11,507 nucleotides of DNA from Methylophaga sp. (GTDB taxonomy: Bacteria; Pseudomonadota; Gammaproteobacteria; Nitrosococcales; Methylophagaceae). The first letter of the stretch is position 1; each line of letters opens with the position of its first letter. Below, piece by piece: positions 1 through 7,419 of the stretch. The stretch lies in the NCBI GenBank assembly GCA_014762585.1, contig JABURN010000182.1:1-11507 (forward strand), given 5' to 3'. The position numbers and the translations under genes were made by a program. The notes beneath the pieces were generated by a model, which ran no database searches, was not told the origin of the DNA, and was given only the letters and a program-made list of their open reading frames with translations.

Positions 1-242
1 ATATCAACCGGCTCTGCGACATTACCGGTATTGGTCAGCAGGGCGGTCAGGCCGCTGGTTCTGTTCTGCCATGCCTGTTGGCCGCTGTCGGTGTCGAAGG
101 AATAGATTTCCAGATCTGCATGGCCTTCTTCGACCAGAATCCATTCGCTAGTCAATAAATCAGCAGACAGTCTCAACATCGAACGCAAAGAATTTCGGTC
201 GATGCCATTGAGTCCTATCAGCTTGAGGCGCAGAGTCGACAA
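1..242 (-). CDS. Unrecognised protein, N-terminal part (runs off the left edge)
   Basis: An open frame of 80 codons plus two bases runs from a TTG at 242 leftward past the window edge without a stop. I chose the TTG because a strong GAGGAGG Shine-Dalgarno lies about 10 bases upstream, inside the last codons of the transporter gene, and because no ATG or GTG sits nearer in this frame. The protein begins (M)STLRLKLIGLNGIDR and continues through a segment rich in Asp/Glu (LVEEGHADLEIYSFD) to VAEPVDI. The alternation of a short hydrophobic strand, a helix and a second strand suggests a small alpha/beta domain, possibly receiver-like, but that is inference. No signal peptide or membrane segment is visible. 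It follows the transporter gene with a 2-base gap, so it is almost certainly the third gene of that operon. I do not recognise the family. An ATG at 252 in another frame gives only 31 codons and was not used. Confidence 0.6.
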   Translation of the reverse strand, partial: MSTLRLKLIGLNGIDRNSLRSMLRLSADLLTSEWILVEEGHADLEIYSFDTDSGQQAWQNRTSGLTALLTNTGNVAEPVD

Positions 243-244
243 GG

Positions 245-1525
245 TCAGGCATCCTCCTCAATCTCTTCTTCTATTCGACGTATCCGCAGTGTCTTGATGG
301 CATTGTCTGCGGTCTGTACCACCTCAATCACATAGTCGCCCATTCGGATGCTGACGCCGGGATCAGGGATGCTCTCAAGGTGCTCTAGAACCAGACCGTT
401 AATAGTTTTAGGTCCATCAGTCGGCAGCTCCCAGTTATTACTGCGGTTGATATCCCGAATGGTGGCAGAGCCATTAATCAGATAACTGCCGTCTTCCTGC
501 GGATGGATTTCCTTGTCTTCATCGATGGTGTCGGCGGTAAACTCGCCGACGATTTCACGAAAGATATCTTCCAGCGTGATCAGCCCCAGTAAATCACCGT
601 ACTCATCAACCACCAGGCCGGTACGGCGAAGGTTACGCTGGAAATTAATCAGCTGGGTGTTGAGCGGGGTACCCTCGGGCACAAAGTAGGCGTTTTTGAT
701 AATGGCCCGTAATGTTTCCGGCGTCAGGTTGTCCTGAGTCAGAAGATGCAGGGCTTTGCGAAGGTGAAGAATGCCGACGATGTTATCCATCGTATCTTCA
801 TAAACCGGCAGGCGGGTGTAACCGCAATGTGACAGCTGCTTGATGATATCTGCAAATGGGGCGTTGATATCGAGTCCTTCGATCTCATTACGTGGCACCA
901 TCACATCATTGACCGTGACTTTTTCCAGGTCGAGGATGCTCATCAGCATGTCTTTGTGGCGTTTGGGAATCATGCTGCCGGCTTCAATCAGGGCTACCCG
1001 CAGTTCTTCGACGTTGATTGCAGTGGTGGCAGCATCTTCAGGCGACACCCCGAACAGACGCACCATCCGATTCGTGATGCTGTTGGTGAACCAGACCAGC
1101 GGGTAAAGAATAAACAGTAATGGTTTAAGCAGAAAACTGGCGGGAAAGGCGACCCGCTCAGGATGCAATGCAGCCAGCGTTTTGGGTGTGACTTCAGCAA
1201 ACAGAAGGATGATGAGCGTCAGCGCGAAAGTCGCCACAACGATGCCATTTTCCCCCAGCAGCTTGATGCCAATCACAGTGGCAATCGCTGAGGCCAGAAT
1301 ATTAACAAAATTGTTGCCGAGCAGAATCAGACCGATGAGCCGGTCGGGTCGGCTCAATAATTGCCCGGCAATCAATGCGCCACGATGACCTTCCTGTTCC
1401 AGATGCTTTAAGCGATATCGGTTCAGCGACATCAGCGCGGTTTCGGAACTGGAGAAAAAAGCTGATACAAACAGCAGGCCAAACAGAATTAAAAACAGGA
1501 CCAGTAAGGACGTCTCTTCAAGCAT
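245..1525 (-). CDS. yfjD: CNNM/CBS-domain (HlyC/CorC family) membrane transporter, YfjD/CorB-like
   Basis: A 426-residue integral inner-membrane protein of the CNNM (DUF21) plus CBS family, whose characterised members move or regulate Mg2+ (CorB/CorC) and are linked to cobalt resistance. Domains in order: a CNNM membrane domain with hydrophobic segments at about 6-24, 63-90, 94-110 and 130-150, including the polar motifs SSSET (25-29), GNN (70-72) and EVTPK (111-115) typical of the ion site; a CBS pair at about 205-325 (DVMVPRNEIEGLD, then the second CBS ending VVDEYGDLLGLITLEDI); and a CorC_HlyC transporter-associated domain at about 335-416 (DGSYLINGSATIRDIN, GDYVIEVV). The tail is very acidic (EEEIEEDA). 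Length matches the family (about 410-430). It starts 7 bases after the ypjD-like stop with a poor Shine-Dalgarno, so translational coupling is likely. Pairing with a YpjD protein next to ffh is the E. coli yfjD-ypjD-ffh order. Ion specificity cannot be read from the sequence. Confidence 0.93.
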   Translation of the reverse strand: MLEETSLLVLFLILFGLLFVSAFFSSSETALMSLNRYRLKHLEQEGHRGALIAGQLLSRPDRLIGLILLGNNFVNILASAIATVIGIKLLGENGIVVATFALTLIILLFAEVTPKTLAALHPERVAFPASFLLKPLLFILYPLVWFTNSITNRMVRLFGVSPEDAATTAINVEELRVALIEAGSMIPKRHKDMLMSILDLEKVTVNDVMVPRNEIEGLDINAPFADIIKQLSHCGYTRLPVYEDTMDNIVGILHLRKALHLLTQDNLTPETLRAIIKNAYFVPEGTPLNTQLINFQRNLRRTGLVVDEYGDLLGLITLEDIFREIVGEFTADTIDEDKEIHPQEDGSYLINGSATIRDINRSNNWELPTDGPKTINGLVLEHLESIPDPGVSIRMGDYVIEVVQTADNAIKTLRIRRIEEEIEEDA

Positions 1526-1532
1526 GAGTGTG

Positions 1533-2330
1533 TCAGTTCACCAGATATTCAAGAACAAATTTGCTACCCATATAGGCCAGCAACAAAAAGCCAAAACCGC
1601 TCAGAGTCCACTTCACCGCAGTCTTGCCACGCCAGCCGTGACGTAATCGACCCCAGAGCAGGGCAGCAAACACACACCAGGCAATAACCGACAAAACCGT
1701 TTTGTGCACCAGGTGCTGGGCCAGCAAATCATCGACAAACATAAAGCCGGTAATGAGACCGATAGTCAGTAAGGCAAAACCGGTGATGATGAGCTGGAAC
1801 AAGCCCTTTTCCATCGTCTGTAGCGGCGGTAATTTGCGAATGATGCCGGCGACATGGTGGCGACGTAATTGCTTTTCCTGAACCGCGAGCACAACCGCTT
1901 GAATCGCAGCCAGCATAAACAGGCTGTAAGCAGCCAGTGATAGAAGAACGTGCCATTCAAGTGCCGGGTCAGATAAGGACGGTGGCTCCGGAGAAGGGAG
2001 TTCCACCCGCAACATCAGGCTGAGGGCAACCAGAGGATAGACCACAATACCGGGATGTGACTCGGGCATTCGGCTGCCTACGATCAACGCAATCAAAGCC
2101 ATCAGCCAGGTTGCCACTGAAAAGGTTGAAAACAGACCCAGGTCCCAGCCGCCAGCTGCGCGCATGGTGAAAAAGATATCAGCCGCATGGAACAGCAGCG
2201 CCATGATGATCAGAATACCAACAGGAATACCGGGTTTTACCGCTGATTGGCTCTTCTGCACGAAGCGCTGGATAAGAATTGCACTACTGCTCAGGTAGAG
2301 CAGGAAAGCGAGAGCATTGGCAATGGCCAT
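1533..2330 (-). CDS. ypjD: YpjD/CorE-type cytochrome c assembly family membrane protein
   Basis: A 265-residue polytopic membrane protein of the CcsA/CcmC-like cytochrome c assembly superfamily (CytC_asm), matching the YpjD subgroup. About eight hydrophobic segments are visible, at roughly 4-22, 35-55, 66-84, 95-107, 127-150, 178-198, 208-226 and 242-262. The C-terminal half shows the subgroup signature: EWHVLLSLAAYSLFMLAAIQ (125-144), then HKT (209-211), GRLRHGWRGKTAVKW and LLAYMGSKFVLE. A role in haem or cytochrome assembly is suggested by superfamily membership only. E. coli YpjD (CorE) has instead been tied to cobalt/magnesium efflux phenotypes with its YfjD neighbour. The ATG at 2330 has an AAGGAT Shine-Dalgarno about 10 bases upstream. 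It is first in the minus-strand operon and diverges from ffh; a weak -10-like TATCAT lies on this strand around 2373-2378. The biochemical function is uncertain. Confidence 0.88.
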   Translation of the reverse strand: MAIANALAFLLYLSSSAILIQRFVQKSQSAVKPGIPVGILIIMALLFHAADIFFTMRAAGGWDLGLFSTFSVATWLMALIALIVGSRMPESHPGIVVYPLVALSLMLRVELPSPEPPSLSDPALEWHVLLSLAAYSLFMLAAIQAVVLAVQEKQLRRHHVAGIIRKLPPLQTMEKGLFQLIITGFALLTIGLITGFMFVDDLLAQHLVHKTVLSVIAWCVFAALLWGRLRHGWRGKTAVKWTLSGFGFLLLAYMGSKFVLEYLVN

Positions 2331-2390
2331 ATTTCATTCGATCCTTGGAGGATTTTTTATCTCAATTTCTAAATGATAAACGATGTCATC

Positions 2391-2418
2391 CTGTCGGAAA
2401 CAATATATCAGTTATACT
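2391..2418 (+). promoter_or_regulatory. Putative sigma70 promoter of ffh
   Basis: In the 142-base divergent gap between ypjD and ffh, a good -10 box TATACT lies at 2413-2418. The best -35 match with acceptable spacing is CTGTCG at 2391-2396 (3 of 6, 16-base spacer), so the -35 is weak. Transcription would begin near 2425, giving a leader of about 48 bases that contains a small hairpin. This is a sequence-pattern call only. Confidence 0.45.
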
Positions 2419-2439
2419 ATGGTTTTGAAGCATTAAACA

Positions 2440-2456
2440 CTGGCGACATCCGCCAG
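2440..2456 (+). other. Small perfect hairpin in the ffh leader
   Basis: CTGGCG (2440-2445), a 5-base loop, and CGCCAG (2451-2456) form a perfect 6-bp GC-rich stem ending 16 bases before the ffh ATG and 6 bases before its AAGGTGAT Shine-Dalgarno (2463-2470). No U-tract follows, so it is not a terminator. It could affect initiation or mRNA stability, or simply be chance. Confidence 0.4.
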
Positions 2457-2472
2457 CCATCCAAGGTGATCT

Positions 2473-3852
2473 ATGTTTGACAGTTTAAGTGAAAGGCTGG
2501 GGAGTACACTCAAATCACTCCGCGGCCAGGGCCGAATCACTGAAGACAATGTAAAAGAGACGCTGCGTGAAGTGCGCATGGCCCTGCTTGAGGCCGATGT
2601 CGCGCTTCCGGTCGTCCGTGAATTCATCAACCGCGTTAAAGAGCGGGCAATGGGACAGGATGTTCTGCGTAGCCTGACACCGGGGCAGGCCCTGGTCAAA
2701 GTCGTCAATGACGAACTGGTCGCGGTGATGGGGGAAGCCAACCCGGGCCTCAACCTCAACACTCAGCCACCTGCCGTGATTCTGATGGCGGGTCTGCAGG
2801 GTGCCGGTAAAACCACCAGTGTCGCCAAGCTGGCACGCTGGCTGAAAGAACGTGATCGTAAATCGGTGATGGTCGCCAGTACCGACGTCTATCGTCCGGC
2901 GGCGATTGATCAGTTGCAGACACTGGCCGGCGAGGTGGATGCCAAATTTTTCCCCAGTCAATCGGATCAAAACCCGGTTGATATCGCTAAAAATGCAATT
3001 GAGCAGGCCAAGCGTGATTATGTCGATGTCGTGATTATCGATACCGCGGGTCGTCTGCATATCGATGATGACATGATGACCGAGATCAAACAGATCCATG
3101 CGGCCATCAACCCGGTTGAAACGCTATTTACGGTCGACAGCATGACCGGTCAGGACGCCGCCAATACCGCCAAGGCCTTTAATGATGCCTTGCCGCTTAC
3201 CGGGGTGATTCTGACCAAAGCGGATGGTGACGCGCGTGGCGGTGCCGCCCTGTCTATCCGCCATATCACCGGTAAACCTATCAAGTTTATGGGGGTCGGT
3301 GAGAAGACCGCAGCACTGGAACCTTTCCACCCTGACCGTGTAGTATCTCGTATTCTGGGCATGGGGGATGTGTTGTCGCTGGTGGAAGAAGCCCAGCGCA
3401 AAATGGACGTCGATTCCGCCGAGAAGCTAGCCAAGAAGCTGAAGAAAGGCAAGGGCTTCGACCTCGACGATTTCCGTGAGCAACTGCAGCAAATGAGCAA
3501 GATGGGCGGTATCGGTTCCATGCTCGACAAGCTGCCGGGTATGGCAAATATTCCGGATGCGGCTAAAAACCAGGTCAATGACAAGGAGCTGGGCAAGCTG
3601 GAAGCCATCATCAACTCGATGACACCGAAAGAACGTCGCCGCCCGGACATTATTAAAGGTTCACGTAAGAAACGTATCGCCGCCGGTAGTGGCACCCAGA
3701 TTCAGGACGTCAATCGTCTGCTCAAGCAGTTTACGCAGATGCAGAAAATGATGAAGAAAATGGGCTCCAAGGGTGGCATGGCCAAGCTCATGCGAGGCAT
3801 GGGCGGCAAATTCCCGATGGGCGGAATGGGGGGCGGTGGCCTGCCGTTCTAG
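2473..3852 (+). CDS. ffh: Signal recognition particle protein Ffh (SRP54 GTPase)
   Basis: A 459-residue SRP GTPase (E. coli Ffh is 453). It binds 4.5S RNA and signal sequences of nascent inner-membrane proteins and delivers them to the FtsY receptor. Domains: helical N domain (about 1-85); Ras-like G domain (about 100-295) with the P-loop GLQGAGKT (107-114), DVYRPAA (138-144), DTAGR (190-194) and TKADGDARGG (248-257); and a methionine-rich M domain from about 325, containing the RNA-binding segment GSRKKRIAAGSGT (396-408). The M domain ends in a Gly/Met-rich tail (GMGGKFPMGGMGGGG). All GTPase motifs are intact. The ATG is preceded by AAGGTGAT about 5 bases upstream. No terminator is evident between it and rpsP 111 bases downstream, so some readthrough into the ribosomal operon is possible. 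The ffh-rpsP-rimM-trmD-rplS order is widely conserved in gammaproteobacteria. Identification is certain. Confidence 0.99.
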   Translation: MFDSLSERLGSTLKSLRGQGRITEDNVKETLREVRMALLEADVALPVVREFINRVKERAMGQDVLRSLTPGQALVKVVNDELVAVMGEANPGLNLNTQPPAVILMAGLQGAGKTTSVAKLARWLKERDRKSVMVASTDVYRPAAIDQLQTLAGEVDAKFFPSQSDQNPVDIAKNAIEQAKRDYVDVVIIDTAGRLHIDDDMMTEIKQIHAAINPVETLFTVDSMTGQDAANTAKAFNDALPLTGVILTKADGDARGGAALSIRHITGKPIKFMGVGEKTAALEPFHPDRVVSRILGMGDVLSLVEEAQRKMDVDSAEKLAKKLKKGKGFDLDDFREQLQQMSKMGGIGSMLDKLPGMANIPDAAKNQVNDKELGKLEAIINSMTPKERRRPDIIKGSRKKRIAAGSGTQIQDVNRLLKQFTQMQKMMKKMGSKGGMAKLMRGMGGKFPMGGMGGGGLPF

Positions 3853-3893
3853 GCCTGCCGCGCAGCACCTGCTACAAATAGTAAACTAAGACT

Positions 3894-3921
3894 TTGCAAA
3901 CCAGGGAGACTTGCGTAAAAT
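3894..3921 (+). promoter_or_regulatory. Putative sigma70 promoter of the rpsP-rimM-trmD-rplS operon
   Basis: In the 111-base gap after ffh, TTGCAA (3894-3899, 4 of 6) and TAAAAT (3916-3921, 5 of 6) are separated by 16 bases. The predicted start near 3928 leaves a leader of about 36 bases. In E. coli the same operon also has its own promoter downstream of ffh, which supports the call by analogy. Confidence 0.6.
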
Positions 3922-3963
3922 ACGACGGTTTTCCGATCCAGTTTTTCAACGGGCATAAAGAAT

Positions 3964-4215
3964 ATGGTAACAATTAGATTGACTCGCAGCGGCGCCAAGA
4001 AGCGTCCTTTCTACGGTATCGTCGTCACCGACTCACGCAATGCGCGTGATGGTCGTTACATCGAACGCATTGGTTTCTTCAACCCGATCGCACGTGGTCA
4101 GGAAGAGAAACTGCGCGTTGATCTGGACCGCGCTGCCCATTGGATTAGCCAGGGTGCACAAACTTCTGAGCGCGTTGCCAAGCTGATTGAAGAAGCACAA
4201 AAAGCTGCCGCTTAA
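3964..4215 (+). CDS. rpsP: 30S ribosomal protein S16
   Basis: An 83-residue protein (E. coli S16 is 82) with the S16 signature at the N-terminus: [17 protein letters not shown], then [22 protein letters not shown] (spanning about 20-41), followed by the [15 protein letters not shown] helix and an Ala/Lys-rich C-terminus. S16 is an assembly protein of the small-subunit body that binds 16S rRNA. It is the first gene of the operon; its Shine-Dalgarno is weak (only a TAAAGA-like stretch close to the ATG). RimM follows after 18 bases, which fits because RimM works on 30S assembly. Nothing is unusual about the gene. Confidence 0.98.
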   Translation: MVTIRLTRSGAKKRPFYGIVVTDSRNARDGRYIERIGFFNPIARGQEEKLRVDLDRAAHWISQGAQTSERVAKLIEEAQKAAA

Positions 4216-4233
4216 TTAAGCTGAGGTGCGGGT

Positions 4234-4746
4234 ATGGCGACGTCCGAGGAGTTCATCCCGGTAGGTAAAATATCCGGCGCCTTTGGTGTCAAAGGTTGGG
4301 TCAAGGTTTATTCCTTTACCGAACCACGCGCCAACATCCTGGAGTATTCACCACTTTTCATGTCACGACAGGGAGAGTGGATTGAAATCAAGGTGTCCGG
4401 TGGGCATCTGCAGGGTAAAGGTCTGGTCATGGGGATTGCCAATGTGACCGACCGCGATCAGGTTCAGCCTTTGATCGGTGCTGAACTGGCAATTAAGAAA
4501 GACCAGCTGGAACCGACCGAAGAGGATGAATTCTACTGGGCTGATTTAATCGGCCTGAATGTCGAAAACCTCGAAGGCGATTTGCTGGGGCAGGTGGATC
4601 ATCTGCTGGAAACCGGCGCCAATGATGTGCTGGTGGTGAAGGCAAAAGGTAAAGAGCGATTGATTCCGTTTGTGATGGATGAAATCGTCAAACAGGTTGA
4701 TTTGGATAATAAGCTTATCCGGGTGGACTGGGACAAAGATTTTTAG
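4234..4746 (+). CDS. rimM: Ribosome maturation factor RimM
   Basis: A 170-residue cytoplasmic protein (E. coli RimM is 182) that associates with S19 and helps mature the 30S head. The N-terminal RimM barrel opens with the family motif VGKISGAFGVKGWVKV (10-25), followed by SFTEP and NILEY. The C-terminal PRC-barrel is at about 97-168, with EFYWADLIGLNV, ETGANDVLVVK and RLIPFV, and a terminal IRVDWDKDF. The ATG has GAGGTG about 8 bases upstream. It lies 18 bases after rpsP and 12 before trmD, inside the operon. The family match is complete over the whole length. Confidence 0.97.
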   Translation: MATSEEFIPVGKISGAFGVKGWVKVYSFTEPRANILEYSPLFMSRQGEWIEIKVSGGHLQGKGLVMGIANVTDRDQVQPLIGAELAIKKDQLEPTEEDEFYWADLIGLNVENLEGDLLGQVDHLLETGANDVLVVKAKGKERLIPFVMDEIVKQVDLDNKLIRVDWDKDF

Positions 4747-4758
4747 GGAGCAAGGCTG

Positions 4759-5502
4759 ATGCGCCTGGGTGTGATATCCCTGTTCCCGCCAATGTTTGAT
4801 GCCGTCACTGAATATGGTGTGACAGGTCGGGCAGTCACGCAGGGGATTCTGCAACTGAGTTACTGGAATCCACGTGATTTCACCCATGATCGGCATCGAA
4901 CCGTGGATGACAGACCTTACGGCGGCGGCCCGGGCATGGTCATGAAAGTGGCCCCGCTCAGTGAGGCCATTTCAGCAGCGAGGCAGGAACTGGGTGACGA
5001 CGCTAAAGTGGTTTATCTGTCGCCACAGGGCAGGAAGCTGGATCAGCAGGCGCTGAAACAGCTGGCAAACAGAGACAAAATGATTCTGGTTGCCGGGCGT
5101 TATGAAGGTATTGATGAGCGCCTGATTGAAAAGCAGATTGATGAGGAATGGTCGATTGGTGACTATGTCCTCAGTGGTGGTGAGCTGGCAGCCATGGTGT
5201 TGATTGATGGTGTGGCCAGATTATTACCGGGTGTATTGGGTGATGAGAACTCTGCAGAGCAGGATTCTTTTGTAGCAGGTCTACTGGACTGCCCGCATTA
5301 CACCAGACCGGAAAAGTTATTTGACCAGACAGTACCCGAGGTATTGCTGGGCGGCGACCATGAAGCGATACGCAAATGGCGCCTCAAACAGTCCTTGGGA
5401 CGAACATGGTTGCGACGACCTGACTTGTTGGCAGATAAAACATTGACCGATGAGCAGCTGGCGCTATTAGAAGAATTTATTGCCGAGAGCGGGCAGGATT
5501 AG
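4759..5502 (+). CDS. trmD: tRNA (guanine-N1)-methyltransferase TrmD
   Basis: A 247-residue SPOUT-class methyltransferase that makes m1G37 in tRNAs reading CNN codons, using S-adenosylmethionine, and prevents +1 frameshifting. Trefoil-knot motifs are all present: [10 protein letters not shown] (54-63), [11 protein letters not shown] (86-96), [11 protein letters not shown] (112-122), [16 protein letters not shown] (131-146) and [11 protein letters not shown] (151-161). By comparison with the structurally studied Haemophilus TrmD, the catalytic Asp169 and Arg154 fall at exactly the same residue numbers here. The C-terminal helical domain includes [10 protein letters not shown] (175-184) and the RRPDL region. 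A strong Shine-Dalgarno (AGGGAGCAAGG) overlaps the rimM stop region. It is third in the operon, with rplS 14 bases on. Confidence 0.99.
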   Translation: MRLGVISLFPPMFDAVTEYGVTGRAVTQGILQLSYWNPRDFTHDRHRTVDDRPYGGGPGMVMKVAPLSEAISAARQELGDDAKVVYLSPQGRKLDQQALKQLANRDKMILVAGRYEGIDERLIEKQIDEEWSIGDYVLSGGELAAMVLIDGVARLLPGVLGDENSAEQDSFVAGLLDCPHYTRPEKLFDQTVPEVLLGGDHEAIRKWRLKQSLGRTWLRRPDLLADKTLTDEQLALLEEFIAESGQD

Positions 5503-5516
5503 TTGGGAGTTAAACA

Positions 5517-5861
5517 ATGAGTAACATTATCGAACAGCTGAACGCTGAACAAATGAAACAGGATGTCCCTGAGTTTTCAGCGGGCGATACTGTTGTTGTT
5601 AAAGTCAAAATCAAAGAAGGCGACCGTGAGCGTGAACAGGCGTTCGAAGGTATCGTGATTGCCAAGCGTAACCGTGGTCTGCACTCTGCCTTTACCGTTC
5701 GTAAAATCTCCAGCGGTGTTGGTGTTGAGCGTGTATTCCAGACTCACAGCCCGACTATCGCCAGCATCGAAGTCAAACGTCGTGGTGATGTACGTCGTTC
5801 TAAACTGTACTACCTGCGTGACCTGACTGGTAAAGCAGCACGTATTAAAGAAAAATTGTAG
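5517..5861 (+). CDS. rplS: 50S ribosomal protein L19
   Basis: A 114-residue protein (E. coli L19 is 115) located at the 30S-50S interface. The family pattern is complete: [64 protein letters not shown] and the basic C-terminal stretch [20 protein letters not shown] followed by [15 protein letters not shown] Shine-Dalgarno lies about 8 bases before the ATG. It is the last gene of the operon, and an intrinsic terminator follows about 32 bases after its stop. Between them sits a small perfect palindromic stem, GGTTC-actt-GAACC (5868-5881), of unknown role. Confidence 0.98.
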   Translation: MSNIIEQLNAEQMKQDVPEFSAGDTVVVKVKIKEGDREREQAFEGIVIAKRNRGLHSAFTVRKISSGVGVERVFQTHSPTIASIEVKRRGDVRRSKLYYLRDLTGKAARIKEKL

Positions 5862-5892
5862 TCCAGCGGTTCACTTGAACCCGGATTACCGA

Positions 5893-5923
5893 AAAGGGCA
5901 GTGGTTTTCCACTGCCCTTTTTT
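5893..5923 (+). terminator. Intrinsic terminator of the rpsP-rplS operon
   Basis: GGGCAGTGG (5896-5904), a TTTT loop and CCACTGCCC (5909-5917) form a perfect 9-bp stem, extended to 12 bp by flanking AAA/TTT. An uninterrupted six-T run occupies 5918-5923. It sits 32 bases after the rplS stop and is a textbook rho-independent terminator. Confidence 0.95.
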
Positions 5924-5950
5924 ATTGCCTGCTGCTAATCTAATGCAGAC

Positions 5951-6859
5951 ATGACGACGCAAGAATCCACTCAGCCAAGCCGTTACCTGGAGCGCTTTCT
6001 GGACAGCCTGTGGCTGGAAGCCGGCCTCAGCCAGAATACGATTGAAGCCTACCGACGCGACCTGTTGGCCTTTGCAGGCTGGTTGTCTCAATTTGATGTC
6101 GATCTGGCTGCAGCCACTCAGCATGACATTCAACGTTATCAAAGCCAGCGTATGCGTGAAGGACGTAAGGTCAGAAGCGAAGCGCGGCTGCTCTCCACAC
6201 TGAGACGCTTTTATCGCTATTTATTGCGAGAAGATCTGCGTGACAGTGATCCCACCGCGCAACTTGAGTCGCCACGTCTGGGCAAACCCTTGCCGGACAG
6301 CCTGACCGAACAGGAAGTGGAAGACTTGCTGGCACAGCCAGATGTGACAGATGTGTTGGGGCTGCGTGACAGAACCATGCTGGAATTGCTCTATGCCACG
6401 GGTCTGCGGGTGTCAGAATTGGTCAGTCTGAAACAGGAGCAGTTTAACGTTCGGCAGGGCTTGATTCGTTGTATCGGTAAAGGCAACAAGGAGCGCCTGG
6501 TGCCGGTGGGCGAAGTGGCACTCGACTGGTTACAGGATTACCTGATCGAGTCCAGACCGGGCCTGCTCAATGGTCAGGTGACAGATGATTTATTCCCGAC
6601 ACGACGCGGCAAGGCGATGACCCGTCAGGCTTTCTGGTACATCATTAAACGCTATGCCAGGCAGGCAAATATTGATAAGCATTTATCCCCGCATACTCTG
6701 CGCCATGCCTTTGCGACGCATCTGCTCAATCATGGCGCCGATCTACGCGTGGTACAGCTATTACTGGGACACTCAGATCTTTCCACCACGCAGATTTACA
6801 CCCATGTCGCCAAAGAGCGTCTGAAACAGCTGCACGGACAACATCATCCGCGTGGCTGA
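5951..6859 (+). CDS. xerD: Site-specific tyrosine recombinase XerD
   Basis: A 302-residue tyrosine recombinase (E. coli XerD is 298) that, with XerC, resolves chromosome dimers at dif under FtsK control. The N-terminal core-binding domain (about 10-97) contains LERFLDSLWLEAGLSQNT and AYRRDL, closer to XerD than XerC. The catalytic domain (about 115-298) carries the full active set: Arg153 (ATGLRVSEL), Lys177 (GKGNKERLVP), His248 and Arg251 (SPHTLRHAFATHLL), His274 (LLGHSDLSTTQIYTHV) and Tyr283. The start is the only ATG available, because a stop lies a few codons upstream in frame. No Shine-Dalgarno is visible, and the gene begins only 27 bases after the rplS terminator. E. coli has xerD directly followed by dsbC; here yajQ is inserted. 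Confidence 0.96.
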   Translation: MTTQESTQPSRYLERFLDSLWLEAGLSQNTIEAYRRDLLAFAGWLSQFDVDLAAATQHDIQRYQSQRMREGRKVRSEARLLSTLRRFYRYLLREDLRDSDPTAQLESPRLGKPLPDSLTEQEVEDLLAQPDVTDVLGLRDRTMLELLYATGLRVSELVSLKQEQFNVRQGLIRCIGKGNKERLVPVGEVALDWLQDYLIESRPGLLNGQVTDDLFPTRRGKAMTRQAFWYIIKRYARQANIDKHLSPHTLRHAFATHLLNHGADLRVVQLLLGHSDLSTTQIYTHVAKERLKQLHGQHHPRG

Positions 6860-6924
6860 GCGAACTGACGCAAAGCGATCACAGTGTTAAACTTGCCGCT
6901 TAAATTTATTAGCCGGAGCAGGGC

Positions 6925-7410
6925 ATGCCTTCCTTTGATATCGTATCCGAAGTCGATAAACACGAGCTGACCAACGCCGTTGATCAGGCTAACCGTGAAT
7001 TAAAAAACCGCTTTGATTTCCGCGGAACCGAGGCCAGAGTAGATCAGTCGGACAAAGTGCTCACACTCTTTGCTGACAGTGATTTTCAGCTTGAACAGTT
7101 GCTGGATATTTTGCGCCTTAAGCTGGTCAAGCGCGGGATAGAACTGGGTTGTCTGGAAGTCAAAGATTCCGTCGGCCATGGCAAATTACGCAAGCAGGAT
7201 GTCATCGTTCGTGAAGGACTCGATAAAGACGTGTCTCGTAAAATCGTCAAGCTGATTAAAGACAGCAAAATCAAAGTTCAGGCTGCGGTGCAGGGCGAAA
7301 GTGTTCGCGTTACCGGCAAAAAGCGCGATGAACTGCAACAGATCATCGCCATGCTCAAAGCCGAAGAAAGCATCGAAATGCCGCTGCAATTCAATAATTT
7401 CAGAGACTAG
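6925..7410 (+). CDS. yajQ: YajQ-family nucleotide-binding protein
   Basis: A 161-residue member of the YajQ/UPF0234 family (E. coli YajQ is 163), a soluble protein with two RNA-recognition-like folds. The signature start [15 protein letters not shown] and the segment [15 protein letters not shown] (23-37) are present, as is the conserved end PLQFNNFRD. Homologues bind nucleotides, and the Xanthomonas one acts as a cyclic-di-GMP effector; whether this protein does is not shown by the sequence. A strong GGAGCAGGG Shine-Dalgarno precedes the ATG. It lies 65 bases after xerD and 9 bases before dsbC, so it is likely co-transcribed with dsbC. The position between xerD and dsbC differs from E. coli. 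Confidence 0.95.
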   Translation: MPSFDIVSEVDKHELTNAVDQANRELKNRFDFRGTEARVDQSDKVLTLFADSDFQLEQLLDILRLKLVKRGIELGCLEVKDSVGHGKLRKQDVIVREGLDKDVSRKIVKLIKDSKIKVQAAVQGESVRVTGKKRDELQQIIAMLKAEESIEMPLQFNNFRD

Positions 7411-7419
7411 GAAACCTTA

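Noticed and set aside
210..252. ATG at 252 as start of the left-edge gene
   Set aside because: That frame closes after 31 codons, whereas the TTG frame stays open to the window edge.
2515..3099. Long open frame (194 codons) on the minus strand inside ffh
   Set aside because: It is a frame shadow of a conserved ffh coding region, with no ribosome-binding site and a composition that looks like translated antisense rather than a protein family.
3150..3695. Another long minus-strand open frame (181 codons) opposite ffh
   Set aside because: Ser/Pro/Arg-rich low-complexity product typical of antisense to a conserved gene; ffh itself is intact across the region.
3838..3860. Direct repeat GGCCTGCCG at 3838-3846 and 3852-3860 at the ffh 3' end
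   Set aside because: Only 9 bases, partly coding, with no hairpin or T-run, so it is probably chance in GC-rich Gly codons and the flanking sequence.
5868..5881. Palindromic stem GGTTC-actt-GAACC after rplS
   Set aside because: Too short to call a functional element, and a far stronger terminator follows immediately.
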